From Cladorrhinum sp. PSN259 (taxonomy: Eukaryota; Ascomycota; Sordariomycetes; Sordariales; Podosporaceae): a stretch of DNA of 64,000 bases. The notes below the pieces were generated by a model that was not told the origin of the DNA, did no database searches, and saw only the letters and a list, made by a program, of their open reading frames with translations. Location of the stretch: contig MU867111.1 in the NCBI GenBank assembly GCA_033725935.1, positions 186,001-250,000 of the forward strand, given 5' to 3'. Both the position numbers and the translations under genes were made by a program. Each line of letters starts with the position of its first letter. Within the stretch, counting starts at the first letter, position 1. Shown one piece after another: positions 54,021 to 64,000 of this stretch.

Positions 54021-57000
54021 TCATTCAGAACACCCTTTCAATATCCTAATAATTTCAATATCCTTCCTCAGAATTGCCAATTCAATTGATGTTTGGCCTT
54101 CCGTGCTCTTCAAATCCGTAATCGCGTTTCCTTTCTTGATCAAGAGATTGACAACCTCTACGTGCCCTCCTATCACGGCAAGGGAAAGCGCCGAGTCCCC
54201 TTCCCCGTAAGGTCTCTGGTTGGCATCTGCCTCAAAGTGACTCAATAACAGCTCGACCACACGCGCCGCCCCACGGCGTGCTGCCGTCCGGAGCAAGGTT
54301 TCGTTCTTATCATTGACGGAAAAGACCGTGTTGACGTTGTAATTTGTGTGTTCAATCAGAACTTTCAAAATTTCTGCGTGATCTGACTCCACGACAGGAG
54401 CCCAAAGGGTGGAGATCTCAGGTTCATCTGGCTTGATCGGCTGGTGACTGAGCAACAACTCCACTGCTTGTCTGTTTCCCCGTTTCACCGCGTGATACAA
54501 TAATGATGAGAGGTAAGTATGTGATGGGATATAAACCAGCGGGAAGTAAGGATTGATAACTATCCCAGATTCGTTCCAAAGTAGTTGGGCCATTTCCAAG
54601 TCGTTCTTGTCAATGGCCCGCCACATCATGTCATAAACCAACAGTGTTTGGTTCCAATCAAAGTTGTTTTCAACCCTTGACTCAAAAAAGAACTCAACAA
54701 TTTCCCTGTACCCATTCGTAGCGGCATACCACAAAGGGGTCAACCCGTAAGAATCTCCCAAATTAATCCTGGAATTTGACAACTGAGGAGTCGCTTGAAC
54801 TAAAAGCTGACGAATAACTGCCATGTGGCCCTTTTCAGCAGCTCGAGAAAGTGTTGTTTGGCCAGAGGAATCCGGGTCATCGATGTTCTCTTCGGCATCG
54901 ATTGTCAAATGTCGAACTGCAGCAAGATTGCCCTCTCCGGCAGCGTGCCACAAGATTGAACGACCATGTTCAAACGTCTCATTGGGACTGACCTTCCCTT
55001 CGCGGAGTAAAAGCGAAAAAAGCAGGTCGTCGTGGTTCTGGACAGCTTTAAGAAGCAGAGACTTTCTGTCTCCCATCAGAGAGCCGTCATCAAGTGATAA
55101 AATCAGTGACGCAGCCGCTTCCTGTTTCTGTTTGCTTGCCGCCCAGACTGCCTGCTTTGAGCTGGCTATATCTTTTTCAGGCCCCAAAAGTAGTTTGATG
55201 ATTGAGAGGTGTCCATCAGCTGCCGCAGCAACAAGTACTGGTTCCAGCTGAGTATTTCCAGGGGTTCGTGCGGCTTTCAGCAATCTCGACACGGTGCCGC
55301 TCTCTCCCGATTCAACTGCCCAGAGGAGTGATTCCAAAAGATCAGCCTGGCATTTTAATAGCTCGCTAGTGATATCGTCTTGCTCAGAGCGAGCTGCAAG
55401 AACCAGAACCGGTGGGCCTGGCCCGATTGTTTTTCCTACCTCACCTCTTTCAGCGAGCAGCCGCCGAGCGAGAGGATAGTGACCACCAGCGATGGCCCAC
55501 TCAAGCGGTTTCTGCATTGTAGTGCAAAATTTTCTAGCGCTTTGAAAATTCAGAAACATTTCAACCAAGTCATGCTCAGTCTGATGGATGTTTTCGAAAA
55601 TGACCAGCAAATGCTTCAAGTCTCCAGAGACAAGAGACCTTGAAACGCCAGGAAACCACTGTTGGGGCTGGTTGTGTTGCTGTGCTCTACCGCCGTGCTC
55701 TTTCATATCACGCTTAAGCTCTTCGGTATGCTTTGCTAGATGCCCAACTTCTTGTTCTTCTTGTGTGTTCTTGTGTTCCGCTGTCTGTATTCTGCTTTGC
55801 AGGTCCTGTAATAGACGCTGTTGAGAAGCCAACTCGTTCGAGAGCTCGATTCGGCGTTGAGTAGACTGCGCCCTTTTTTTATCCAACTGAGTCTTAGCAA
55901 GCAATGACTTCACGAGTTTGACTTCCAACAGCATGTAAGTCATTTCAAAAGTAATATCAACGGTCACAGCGGGAGGCGCGTCAATCGGCACGATAGACAC
56001 GATGAATCTCGGCTTTCTCGACTGAAGTTTTCGTTGGCCTGCCAGGCGGAAGTTTATGGATGCAGTTATATGAAGCTCGCCATTGCTCGCCGCCGGGTGC
56101 CCAAAGATGTGAAGCGGAGGTTTGTGCCGAGGATTTGCTAGCTCTTCCACCGATACTTCAGGGGAAGCTATCATCAAATGGCATTGAACCGAAGGATTAG
56201 ATGGATCTTTAGGAATGACAAAATCAACCACAAGAATAAAGTCAGAGATCGGAAAGCGGCTCTGCTTGGAGAAGTTTTCATCAGTGTCGGGCTCGTCGTG
56301 TTCAACAATGCCACAGTGGTCGTCTGTATCGTTGTAGGCGCCAGGCGGGCCATTCCGAGTGAGCCGAAGCCAGGTTCGTTCTTCGACCCCAATGCCAATG
56401 TCGTTCGAAGTTTTGACCATGGTTCCCTCCCATCGGTCGGCAGGGATAGCCTCGGTAATCTTGAGCCCAGTTCCAATCGTTCTGATGCCGATCCAATTGC
56501 TTTTATCAACTTGGCAGGCCGCAAATTGTTCACGCTCTGACTTGATGTAGACCGCCTTAGTGGACGACTCAGAGTATTGAACAGTAAGTCTTGAAAATAA
56601 CCGAGGCTGATGCACCCCTGATCGTATGAAATAGCTTCCAGACTCCGGAGGTACCAGTGGGATGCCCACAACCTTGTCACCGTCATCTTCGGGTCCGCAA
56701 TTCAGTAACCCAAAGATATCTCCGTCTTCGGTAGTGTGGATTGTAAGAGATATGTGAACAAAGGCACTCTCGATGGAAAACTTGTTGGATGGCGTGTTTT
56801 GAAACCCACGCGAAACAATACTTCCACAGTTTTTGAAGTTTTCCGGCCCTGCTGCAAAGACGCCAGCGGACACAGCCTCGGTAGACTGATGCGCAGATGC
56901 CGTCCCAGTTAATTCCAACCCCCAAGCAAGGATAGAATCATCTCGAATCTTGGCCATTATTGCGTGCTGGAGTTTGGTGAAAGCGTGCGGGTCGCCGTAA

Positions 57001-57691
57001 AGGATGGGTACGGACACATCAAAGATTCCCAGAAGGCAGTATGCCATGTCCTCCTTCCTCTTGGTCGTCCGGTCTGACGCCCACGACATGCGTTGAGCAA
57101 TGCTTGCCTTAAAAAAAAGGCCATCCCCATGAAGGAACTCCTCTGGGATGCTGGTGATTTCCTCCAAATCATATGATAGCTCAGCACGGGTGCCAAAGAA
57201 ACTCCAATCTGAAGCGTAAAAGTTGAGCTTGGACGGCGCGATCAGCTCCTGAAGGGTCCAGCCACGGGTGAACCAGCGGCTTCCGGCAAGCTGATCTTGC
57301 GATAGTACGTCGGAAAGGTAGACGTAACACACAACGGCATGTTGATACCACTTGAACATGGAATTGATGGCCTCGCTCAATTCGACCTGGTTCGTTTTGT
57401 CGATGCAGCACGTGTCTATCCACGCATAACGAAGGCCATCTTCTCTTGCTTGACGGCAGCATCTATCGAGTTTTGACCAGCCAGATTTCTTGGCTTGTGA
57501 GTGAGATATGCCCTCTTCAATATCCTGCATTGTGGGTTCCTCCCGGTCGGTACCTGAAAAATGTAAGCTCGCCGCCCCATACCCTAGAGAATATCTTGCA
57601 TACCCCAGGTGTGAGAGAGAATGGCGTAGGGAGGCGCATCTTCAAAACTGAATGAGACGAGTTTTTTTGAGCGAACATCGATAAGCCGCAT
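54021..57691 (-). CDS. HET-domain protein with C-terminal ankyrin repeats
   Basis: Two exons, 57691-57604 and 57553-54021, with a 50-bp phase-1 intron that splits the conserved HTWG of the HET domain (ILSHTW-G/T). The product is 1206 residues. HET blocks: MRLIDVRSKKLVSF with APPYAILSHTWG, then YAWIDTCCIDKTNQVELSEAINSMFKWY, RGWTLQELIAP, and the extension DMAYCLLGIFDVSVPILYGD. A coiled coil lies around 570-640 (Gln/Glu-rich). Ankyrin repeats fill about 690-1200, for example GQTTLSRAAEKGHMAVIRQLL and DSALSLAVIGGHVEVVNLLI. HET proteins mediate non-self recognition and programmed cell death after fusion of unlike strains; the ankyrin part may sense a ligand. Whether this member is active is unknown. 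Confidence 0.9.
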
Positions 57692-58152
57692 GGTAATTTG
57701 TGCTTTTTTTCTGGGCTTTGCGGGTAGGTATGCTGATGTGGGTGATAAGTCCGAAGATAGATGAGATCTCGGCAACTCCGACTGAGTGGAATTGGACAGT
57801 TGAGGGAGGGGAAGCAGCTTTTCTCACATGACCTGGCGGGACCCAATTTGCGATGTACCGCTGAAGCGTTCCGGCTGATTTTTGATTTGCGAGGTGTTTC
57901 CAGCAGGCACACCATCCCAATGCCAAGAACAGGCCAATAAACGGTATCTATCCCATGTGTTCTGTGACCCGATCCTTACATATAGAGTAAATAACCAAAG
58001 TGTCATGTTCCTGCAAAAATGTGATGCAATTTTAAAGAGCTATCTTTGAACATATTCCAGAATTATTAGTCTACCGAATCTATGCAACATAGCCAATATT
58101 CCTCTGTCTCTCTAACGAAGAAAATATACCAGGTTTGTCAGCACTTGGTTTC
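57692..58152. other. Intergenic between HET-ankyrin and hydrolase genes
   Basis: Upstream region of the HET-ankyrin gene and 3' flank of the beta-lactamase-like gene. No gene seen. Confidence 0.45.
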
Positions 58153-60098
58153 TTAAGCCTGGATTTGCTGACGCGCCAAAGTCACTGCGTATCCCACCAT
58201 CTCTACCTTTGTCGCTCTGCCTTGCTCGTCCAGCGTGAATACCAGGTGGTCTTGAGCCTGCAACATGTACGTGGCGCGGTCTAGCTGCCCCCATGTAATA
58301 CACATGGTCTCGGGTGGCAACAACAGGTTCTCTAGCTTCGCAATATGTTCAGGAGGGGCAATCTGCGAAACTGACCGCCACGAAGTTTGGTTGTTGGTCC
58401 GTACAGCGGTTGGATAGAGTCTGAACTTGAGAGGACTGCTTGTTGGGGGAATAGGATTGGGGAGGATGCTGAATCCCAGCCACGTGGCGATGACATCCAC
58501 TCCTCTCACAACCCACGACTCGATATTGAAGCCAGGCCCGTCGTCTTGAGTAAGAGTCAGACTGGAGTTGGTTGCTTCGTCCCGGTATGTCCCACCATAC
58601 ATAATGTCAGCTTCATTTCTCCCAGCTTGTTCGACGCCCGGCAAGACTGTTTCCACCAGCTTGGAAAGAAAGACGGTGGCGTCAATTCCGCTTGCTTCGT
58701 TTGATCCGAGTGCACTTGCTACCATGACTGTGGCAACAAGATCATAGTCTGGAATCAAAGCGAAAACTGAGTGATACGTGATAAGATCACCTGCTTTGGT
58801 GTAGAGTTCGATCAGTCGGCCGTCCGTAGTCGCATTTTGAATTCGATAGATCTCCCACGGCGCACCAAGGAGCGTTCCAGACGATGACGTTTGTGACAGA
58901 GGCTTGAGCCATTTGCGGGTTTGGCTGGCCGAAAGACCCAACTCATGCCGAAGTATCGCATCACCGAAGCGCGTCATGTCGTTAATGGTTGAGTAAACCG
59001 ACCCGGCCCTGTGTACGAACATGAGCAAGATGATAGACGGATTTGGAGGGTGCGTTACGGGCGTACTTACGGATCTCCATAGCCGAGTGTAGCATTCCAC
59101 CAAATATCATCAGTCGGAATGAAGCCGAGAGCATCATCCGGCTTGGCAGCAAAAGTCAATGTCATGTTGAGTGGTCTCCAGATCTCGGTTTCGATAAACT
59201 CATTGAATGGCCTGTTGGTGATGGCTTCAACAACAAAACCGAGAATGGCGAACGCCGCATTCGAATAGACAGCATTGGGAGAGAAGGGAAGCTGAACGGG
59301 GGCTCGTTCACCGAATCTCTCGAAAAACACTGATGATTCTTGTCAGCCCGAGTACCTCGATTGGGACTCTGGAAACCGCAACGCACCACTTCTGTTGCAC
59401 GCAGGGAGGCCGAGTAAGCCGGAACAGCCGAGAAGTCGGGATTCATTCACTGGAGGAAAGCCATAAGGTGTAAAATCTCCAAATGGTGTATAGTCAGGCG
59501 TCACTGTTGCAACGATCAATTAGAATCATCGTGTGGTATGTGTGATGCGGCAACGGTGAGCCAACTTACTATCAACACCAATGCCAGCGAGATGGGAGGC
59601 CAACGCCCCCAAAGTAACTTCATCCCACGCCACAGCCCAGATGGCACTATTTTCCCGTGCCTGCTTACTCAAAGCAAGAAGCTCCGGCACATATTTGGTG
59701 ACTGGGTCATCGAGGCTGACATTGTGCAATTTGAGGATGGCCAAGACAGGGAATATCTTTGATACGCTCGCAATGCGGAAGACTGTGTTTGAGTCTACTT
59801 GCTGGGAGCCACGAGAATCGCGAATCGGTGGTGTAAATGCATACTCGACGAGATACTTGTCTTCGTGGATGGACTTGAGCCCTATAGCGACAGCGGACTG
59901 ATTGTATTGCGCGGTGAACCCATCCATCAGCTGTTGGAAGGCGGCTACAGAGGCTGCAACTGCCGGATTGGTACTTGGAGACAAAGGGGGAGGAAGAACA
60001 GGACCTAAAGGTGGACAGTGGCCGTTGAGCGCTGCCCACGAGACTGTGAACTTGGCTGCTAGAGCCGTAAGCAGCGTAAAATTGACAAAATTACCCAT
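58153..60098 (-). CDS. Secreted serine beta-lactamase-like / penicillin-binding-type hydrolase
   Basis: Four exons, 60098-59570, 59503-59387, 59329-59071 and 59008-58153, give 586 residues. The first in-frame ATG (60098) opens a signal-like peptide of about 22 residues. The serine hydrolase motifs are RIASVSKIF (S111-x-x-K114), then YSN in NAVYSNAAFAILG. In place of the usual KTG triad a weaker TKAGDL occurs. The family (beta-lactamase/transpeptidase-like, Pfam Beta-lactamase) acts on esters, amides or lactams; many fungal secondary-metabolism clusters use one to hydrolyse lactones or thioesters. N-glycosylation sequons fit secretion. The substrate is unknown. Confidence 0.88.
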
Positions 60099-61781
60099 TG
60101 CAGACACTGTTGGGAGCTGAACTAAAATTGTTGACGGTCGCTATTCGAAGTCCAGACACAAGCACCTTTTATGTTCTGACTGTGGCTTGGAAGTGTGTCA
60201 CGGTGGGGCGTCATCTCCGACCCCCCTTCATGATCTCGGACTTTGTATACGGTTTTTGCTATGCTGACGGAGCTCTCCTGCCAACTGTGGCTAGGCGGTG
60301 ACGGGTATCAACGCCACTTCCATTGAGACCTTCCCTCGTTGAACTTTGCCTAGGCGACATAAACATCGTAGGATTTAGTAGATTGCTGTCTCTCGATTCC
60401 ATCTTGTCTGGTAGGTATGCAAAATAATAAACCGGCAAGTTGTAGACTCAAGGCTTCCTAAAATGGCAAGGTACATTCGCCGTACAATATCGGTTACAGG
60501 GGAAGAACTGTAGCTACAACTGTGCCTGAGTCCTCTAAATGTTGGAATTTTCTGATCCAATTGTTTTTGGAGGATTGGGGAGAGTGTTACCAGCTGCACT
60601 GCTCTCAATCCACTGTATGATCCGCCAGGCTGAGGGTATCAGACCACCCTCTGGCTAAGTAGCAAGTGAGCGAAATCTTGGAGAAGCGTGTGATTGTTGT
60701 ATTTATGACATACGATAATCCCTTTTTGAAACGCAGTGGAATGAATCTTGTTCAATCAAAAGCGATCATTTTCAAGTCGGACTCCTTTGGGATATACTTC
60801 CGAGGCCCGCTTTCCGCATCGGGAACTTTGTTTGTAAGATGAAATGGATGGTGGGCAACTGAAAAATCATTATCTGAGAACACCCACTTAAAAACGAAGA
60901 CGACGATTGTATTCTGGTTCTTCTTTTTGCCAGACTATGTGATGTTGGATTGAGCGAAGCTCCCGAATGGGATGATCACAAGTCATGGAATTGCAATGCC
61001 ATGGAAAAATGGATGCGGGCACAGTATTGGTGGAAGATCATGGATCTGCGCCAAGGCCCACGTGCAGTGGAAGGAATATCGGAATTCTACGGGTAAAGAA
61101 CTACATGTATGGATTCCATTGTCTTGCAATGCCACCCCAGATCCAGTATACTTGGTGGTTTTCAGTGGATTTGGTACTGCATTCTACTGCACGGGGGGGT
61201 AAAAAGAAAGCTAGAAACAAGGGCATTCCTATTGGTATATTTTTATTGATGTGGCTGTAATTGCGACATTGTTATTGACGCTGAAGATTATGGTTGTACG
61301 TGGTTGCGGGTTGTGTGCTGTGGTTGTCGTCACCATGCACCGAAATGACAATCAGCGAGCGCAACTTTAGGCACGGTACCTCCTTGTGCAACTGAATGGG
61401 AAACAGAAAACTGCCAAGAAATCACTCAGGATCTTACAGCCAAACACGTTACTGGCTGTGGATTTGTATGTACTCTTGGAGTAGGGCAGATGAATCATCG
61501 CCGTTAATAAATCCTAATCGCCGTAATTGAGCGTATTCTGCTTATGAGTCAGGGTTCAAAGTTACATCGGTGAGCTCATTGGAGGTGTTTTCACTTTTTC
61601 ATCGGACTACTCGGGTTACACACAGGTACGGCGGGATGCGAATCCATGCCGAATTAAATTTGAACCTTGACAACACCTTGGAGCTATTACTATAAGATGA
61701 GAACTCTAATAACTCCCAAAACCAAAACATTGTGTTCAGTGATACTGTATCTCGTCCATTCAATCTCATCATCTGTTCAAC
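60099..61781. other. Intergenic, no gene seen
   Basis: About 1.7 kb between divergent genes. No open frame with a motif, tRNA or clear repeat was found. The stretch 61667-61781 (+) could hold a leader or first exon for the tannase-like gene, but the frames do not join simply. Confidence 0.45.
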
Positions 61782-63505
61782 ATGGACTCCTCCCTCCTCT
61801 CTTCTTCTTGCGTCCCTTCCACCTTCTCGCCCAATCTCTTTGGGGCCAGTATCCTTTCCATCTCCGCATCCCTCGTCTCCAACACTTCCGCCCAAGTCCC
61901 ATTAGCGTACAGATTCACTCAGCCCGCCGTGAACCTCACTGCGGATGCTGTTTACTGCAACGTCACAGTCACCTACACCCACCCGGGGCAAAATGACACC
62001 CTCAACGTCGAGGCATGGCTCCCTATCGAGTCACCCACCTGGAACGGCCGTCTCCAGGCTTTAGGCGGCGGGGGCTGGCAGGCCGGCCGCTACTCCTTGA
62101 CGTACGCGGGCATGCAAGGAGCCCTAGCTGACGGGTACGCAACCGTAACGACCGACTCGGGGTTGGGAACAGCGGAAGAGGCATCCGGATGGGCTTTGCT
62201 CAGTCCGGGAAACGTCAACTTTTATAACCTTCAGAATCTTGCTTCTGTTTCCCTGAATGATGAAGCCATTCTTGCCAAATCCTTGATCCAGAGCTTTTAC
62301 GGTCGGAAACCAGAGTATTCTTACTGGAACGGGTGTTCGCAGGGCGGCCGACAGGGAATGATGCTCGCACAGAGGTATCCGGATGCGTACGACGGGTTGG
62401 CGGTTGGAGCTCCTGGGATTTACTGGTCGAAGCTCATACCTACGTTCCAATGGCCACAGCTGGTAATGAATATCTTGAAAAGTTGGCCGCATGCGTGTGA
62501 GATCGACGCCATCTCGGCCGCGGCAGTCAAGGCCTGTGATGGATTCGACGGAGTCGTGGATGGGATTGTGGGCGATATTGAGCAGTGTCTCGCCACCTTT
62601 GATCCCTTCGCCTCGGTAGGACAGCCCGGCCGGAATTGTTCGGATGCGGCCATCACGGTAACGGAAGCGGCTGCAATTGTATTCAACGTCACGACGCATG
62701 GGCTCACGACCGCCGAGGGCAAGAAGATATGGCATGGTCTCAGTCCAGGCACCGATCTCACTGGCAACAACCCTGCCTTGACTTTCGGGTTAGGCAGCGG
62801 CGTCGCAACGACGAATTGCACCTCTGGGACATGCGTCGGGTCGATTCCAATTATTGCCGATCAGTGGCTTCGGCTCTTCGTTGCCAATGACCCCAAGTTG
62901 AACGTTGCGAATCTGACACACAAAGAGTTCGACCGGCTAGTTCATTTGGGAACGCAGCGCTGGGGTTCGACCCTCGACACTGACGACGCAGACTTGACCG
63001 AGTTCAAGAATGCTGGAGGCAAGATGGTCAGCTTTCACGGACTGGTAAGTTGAACGGGTTGAAAATTATTGCATGTATTTCCACTTACACCGACACAGGA
63101 CGACAGTCTCGTGCCTCCTAGGGGCACAGAACAATATTTCGACAGCGTAAAAAGCATCCTACCGGATGTCGATGACTTTTACCGTCATTACAGCATCCCC
63201 GGTTGGGCTCATTGGTGAGTACTTTCCCCAAACGACGCATGGAATGTTCTTTCTGTACGGTTGGCTGACACTTAATACCGCAAAGCTTGGGAGGCTACTC
63301 CGCTTCTCCTTCTGGCCTCTTCTCGCAGCTCAGAGCGTGGGTTGAGAATGGGACTGCGCCGGGAGAGACACCTGTGGATGTGACAGTTTCGTCGGGAGAA
63401 GTGCAAGCGCGCATCGCGTGCCCATATCCACAGGTGGCTCGGCTGAACGAGACGTGTGGAAATGCCGCGGAGAGGCAGTGCTGGTTCTGCGATAGTAAGC
63501 AGTGA
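61782..63505 (+). CDS. Tannase / feruloyl esterase family protein
   Basis: Three exons, 61782-63044, 63099-63214 and 63286-63505, give 532 residues. The family signature is complete: the nucleophile in GCSQGG (C185, S186), the Asp region HGLDDSLVPP, and the catalytic His in GWAHC followed by LGG. The CS...HC pair makes the disulfide that stabilises the active site in this family. YDGLAVGAPGIYW and the calcium-loop-like DGFDGVVDGIVGD are also seen. Members cleave galloyl, feruloyl or related esters from plant material. Oddly, the N-terminus (MDSSLLSSSCVPSTF) begins at the first conserved Cys without an obvious signal peptide, so an upstream exon may be missed. The gene ends at 63505; a further intron there is possible but not needed. 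Confidence 0.88.
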
Positions 63506-63776
63506 TCCAGACTAGTCATGGTGTTAAATTATGTGTGTATGTAAATGTAGTGGACGTTACAAAATTTTCTCTCGCTCCTTTCACCAGATGCAAGAGCGTG
63601 GATGAGCAAAATATCGCTACAGTTGCCCTGTTTGGTTAGTCTGTTTAAGCTAATGGATCAATTCTGACGGAGCACTTGATAATTCGGTGCTGCCTGTTTC
63701 ATCTCCGCTTTCCTCCTGCAGGTGGTGGGACGCACCTGCCTGGGTTCTCACGAATATTTCATCTCGAAACTCAAAA
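63506..63776. other. Spacer before the right-edge gene
   Basis: 3' flank of the tannase-like gene and short promoter of the gene starting at 63777. Confidence 0.4.
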
Positions 63777-64000
63777 ATGGCCAACCTTTTTCGCAAGACA
63801 CTGGACAAATTTGGCGCCAAGCAGCCTGAGTTAGATCCCAAAGGTGAACACCAGGAAGCAGCCAAAAAGCCGATTGAAAGTGAGGCGGAAACCGATTACC
63901 AAGAAAACCAAAAGACCACCGATCCCTTTCGCTATTCCGCTCTTCAACCCAACCCGAGAGCTTTCCGGCTGCTCTATCTTCTCCCTGGCACTCGGCAGGA
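63777..64000 (+). CDS. 5' end of a probable HET-type gene (partial)
   Basis: An ATG at 63777 (context CAAAAATG) opens a frame that stays open to the window edge, 74 codons. The translation starts MANLFRKTLDKFGAK, passes a charged Lys/Glu/Gln stretch, and reaches FRYSALQPNPRAFRLLYLLPG. That last block resembles the region before the HET domain of many fungal incompatibility proteins (Y-x-x-L ... RLLxLLPG). The assignment is tentative because the HET domain itself lies outside. Confidence 0.5.
   Translation, partial: MANLFRKTLDKFGAKQPELDPKGEHQEAAKKPIESEAETDYQENQKTTDPFRYSALQPNPRAFRLLYLLPGTRQ

Noticed and set aside
63490..63600. Extra intron at the end of the tannase-like gene (donor GTAAGC, acceptor CACCAG)
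   Set aside because: It would add about 20 residues with no family support and no clear branch site; the stop at 63505 gives a normal C-terminus.

Overview
The window is chromosomal DNA of a filamentous ascomycete (Pezizomycotina, most likely a Sordariomycete). The reasons are gene density, many 50-100 bp introns with GTRNGT donors and CTRAC-type branch sites, fungal tRNA genes (one with an intron), and families typical of moulds: HET-domain proteins, a Ppo oxygenase, a LaeA-like methyltransferase, NRPS-like A-T-TE, laccase, tannase, and CVNH and Hce2-type small secreted proteins. Splice sites below were placed by eye from frame, donor, acceptor and family alignment from memory; none was checked by search.

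Layout. 1-9.4 kb: tRNA-Gly, a secreted M14 carboxypeptidase, then a repeat-rich stretch with two opposed copies of a MITE-like element, a mutated intron-containing tRNA-Lys, a 261 bp palindrome-ended element and a small hypothetical gene. 9.4-20.2 kb: histidine phosphatase, secreted FAD-linked oxidase, a zinc-finger-like repeat protein with a duplicated 3' end, a LaeA-like methyltransferase, and two small secreted proteins (cyanovirin-N-like and Hce2/Ecp2-like). 20.9-30.8 kb: a candidate biosynthetic cluster with an MFS transporter and an NRPS-like A-T-TE enzyme diverging from a decayed-repeat promoter region, then a multicopper oxidase (laccase) and a dienelactone-hydrolase pseudogene. 31.4-39 kb: a DUF2235 hydrolase with a 15-nt microexon and a Ppo fatty acid dioxygenase/P450 fusion. 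39.5-40.2 kb: initiator tRNA-Met and tRNA-Gln. 43-52.3 kb: pyruvate decarboxylase and a 1956-residue ZNFX1-like zinc-finger helicase. 54-64 kb: a HET-ankyrin protein, a serine beta-lactamase-like protein, a tannase/feruloyl esterase-like protein, and the start of a probable HET-type gene running off the right edge.

How the genes may work together (inference): the NRPS-like enzyme resembles those that adenylate aromatic 2-oxo acids and dimerise them to quinones or furanones. The MFS pump and laccase would suit export and oxidative tailoring or polymerisation. The secreted peptidase, oxidase, laccase, tannase and small secreted proteins fit a plant-associated or litter-degrading lifestyle. Repeats carry C-to-T/G-to-A differences compatible with repeat-induced point mutation (RIP).
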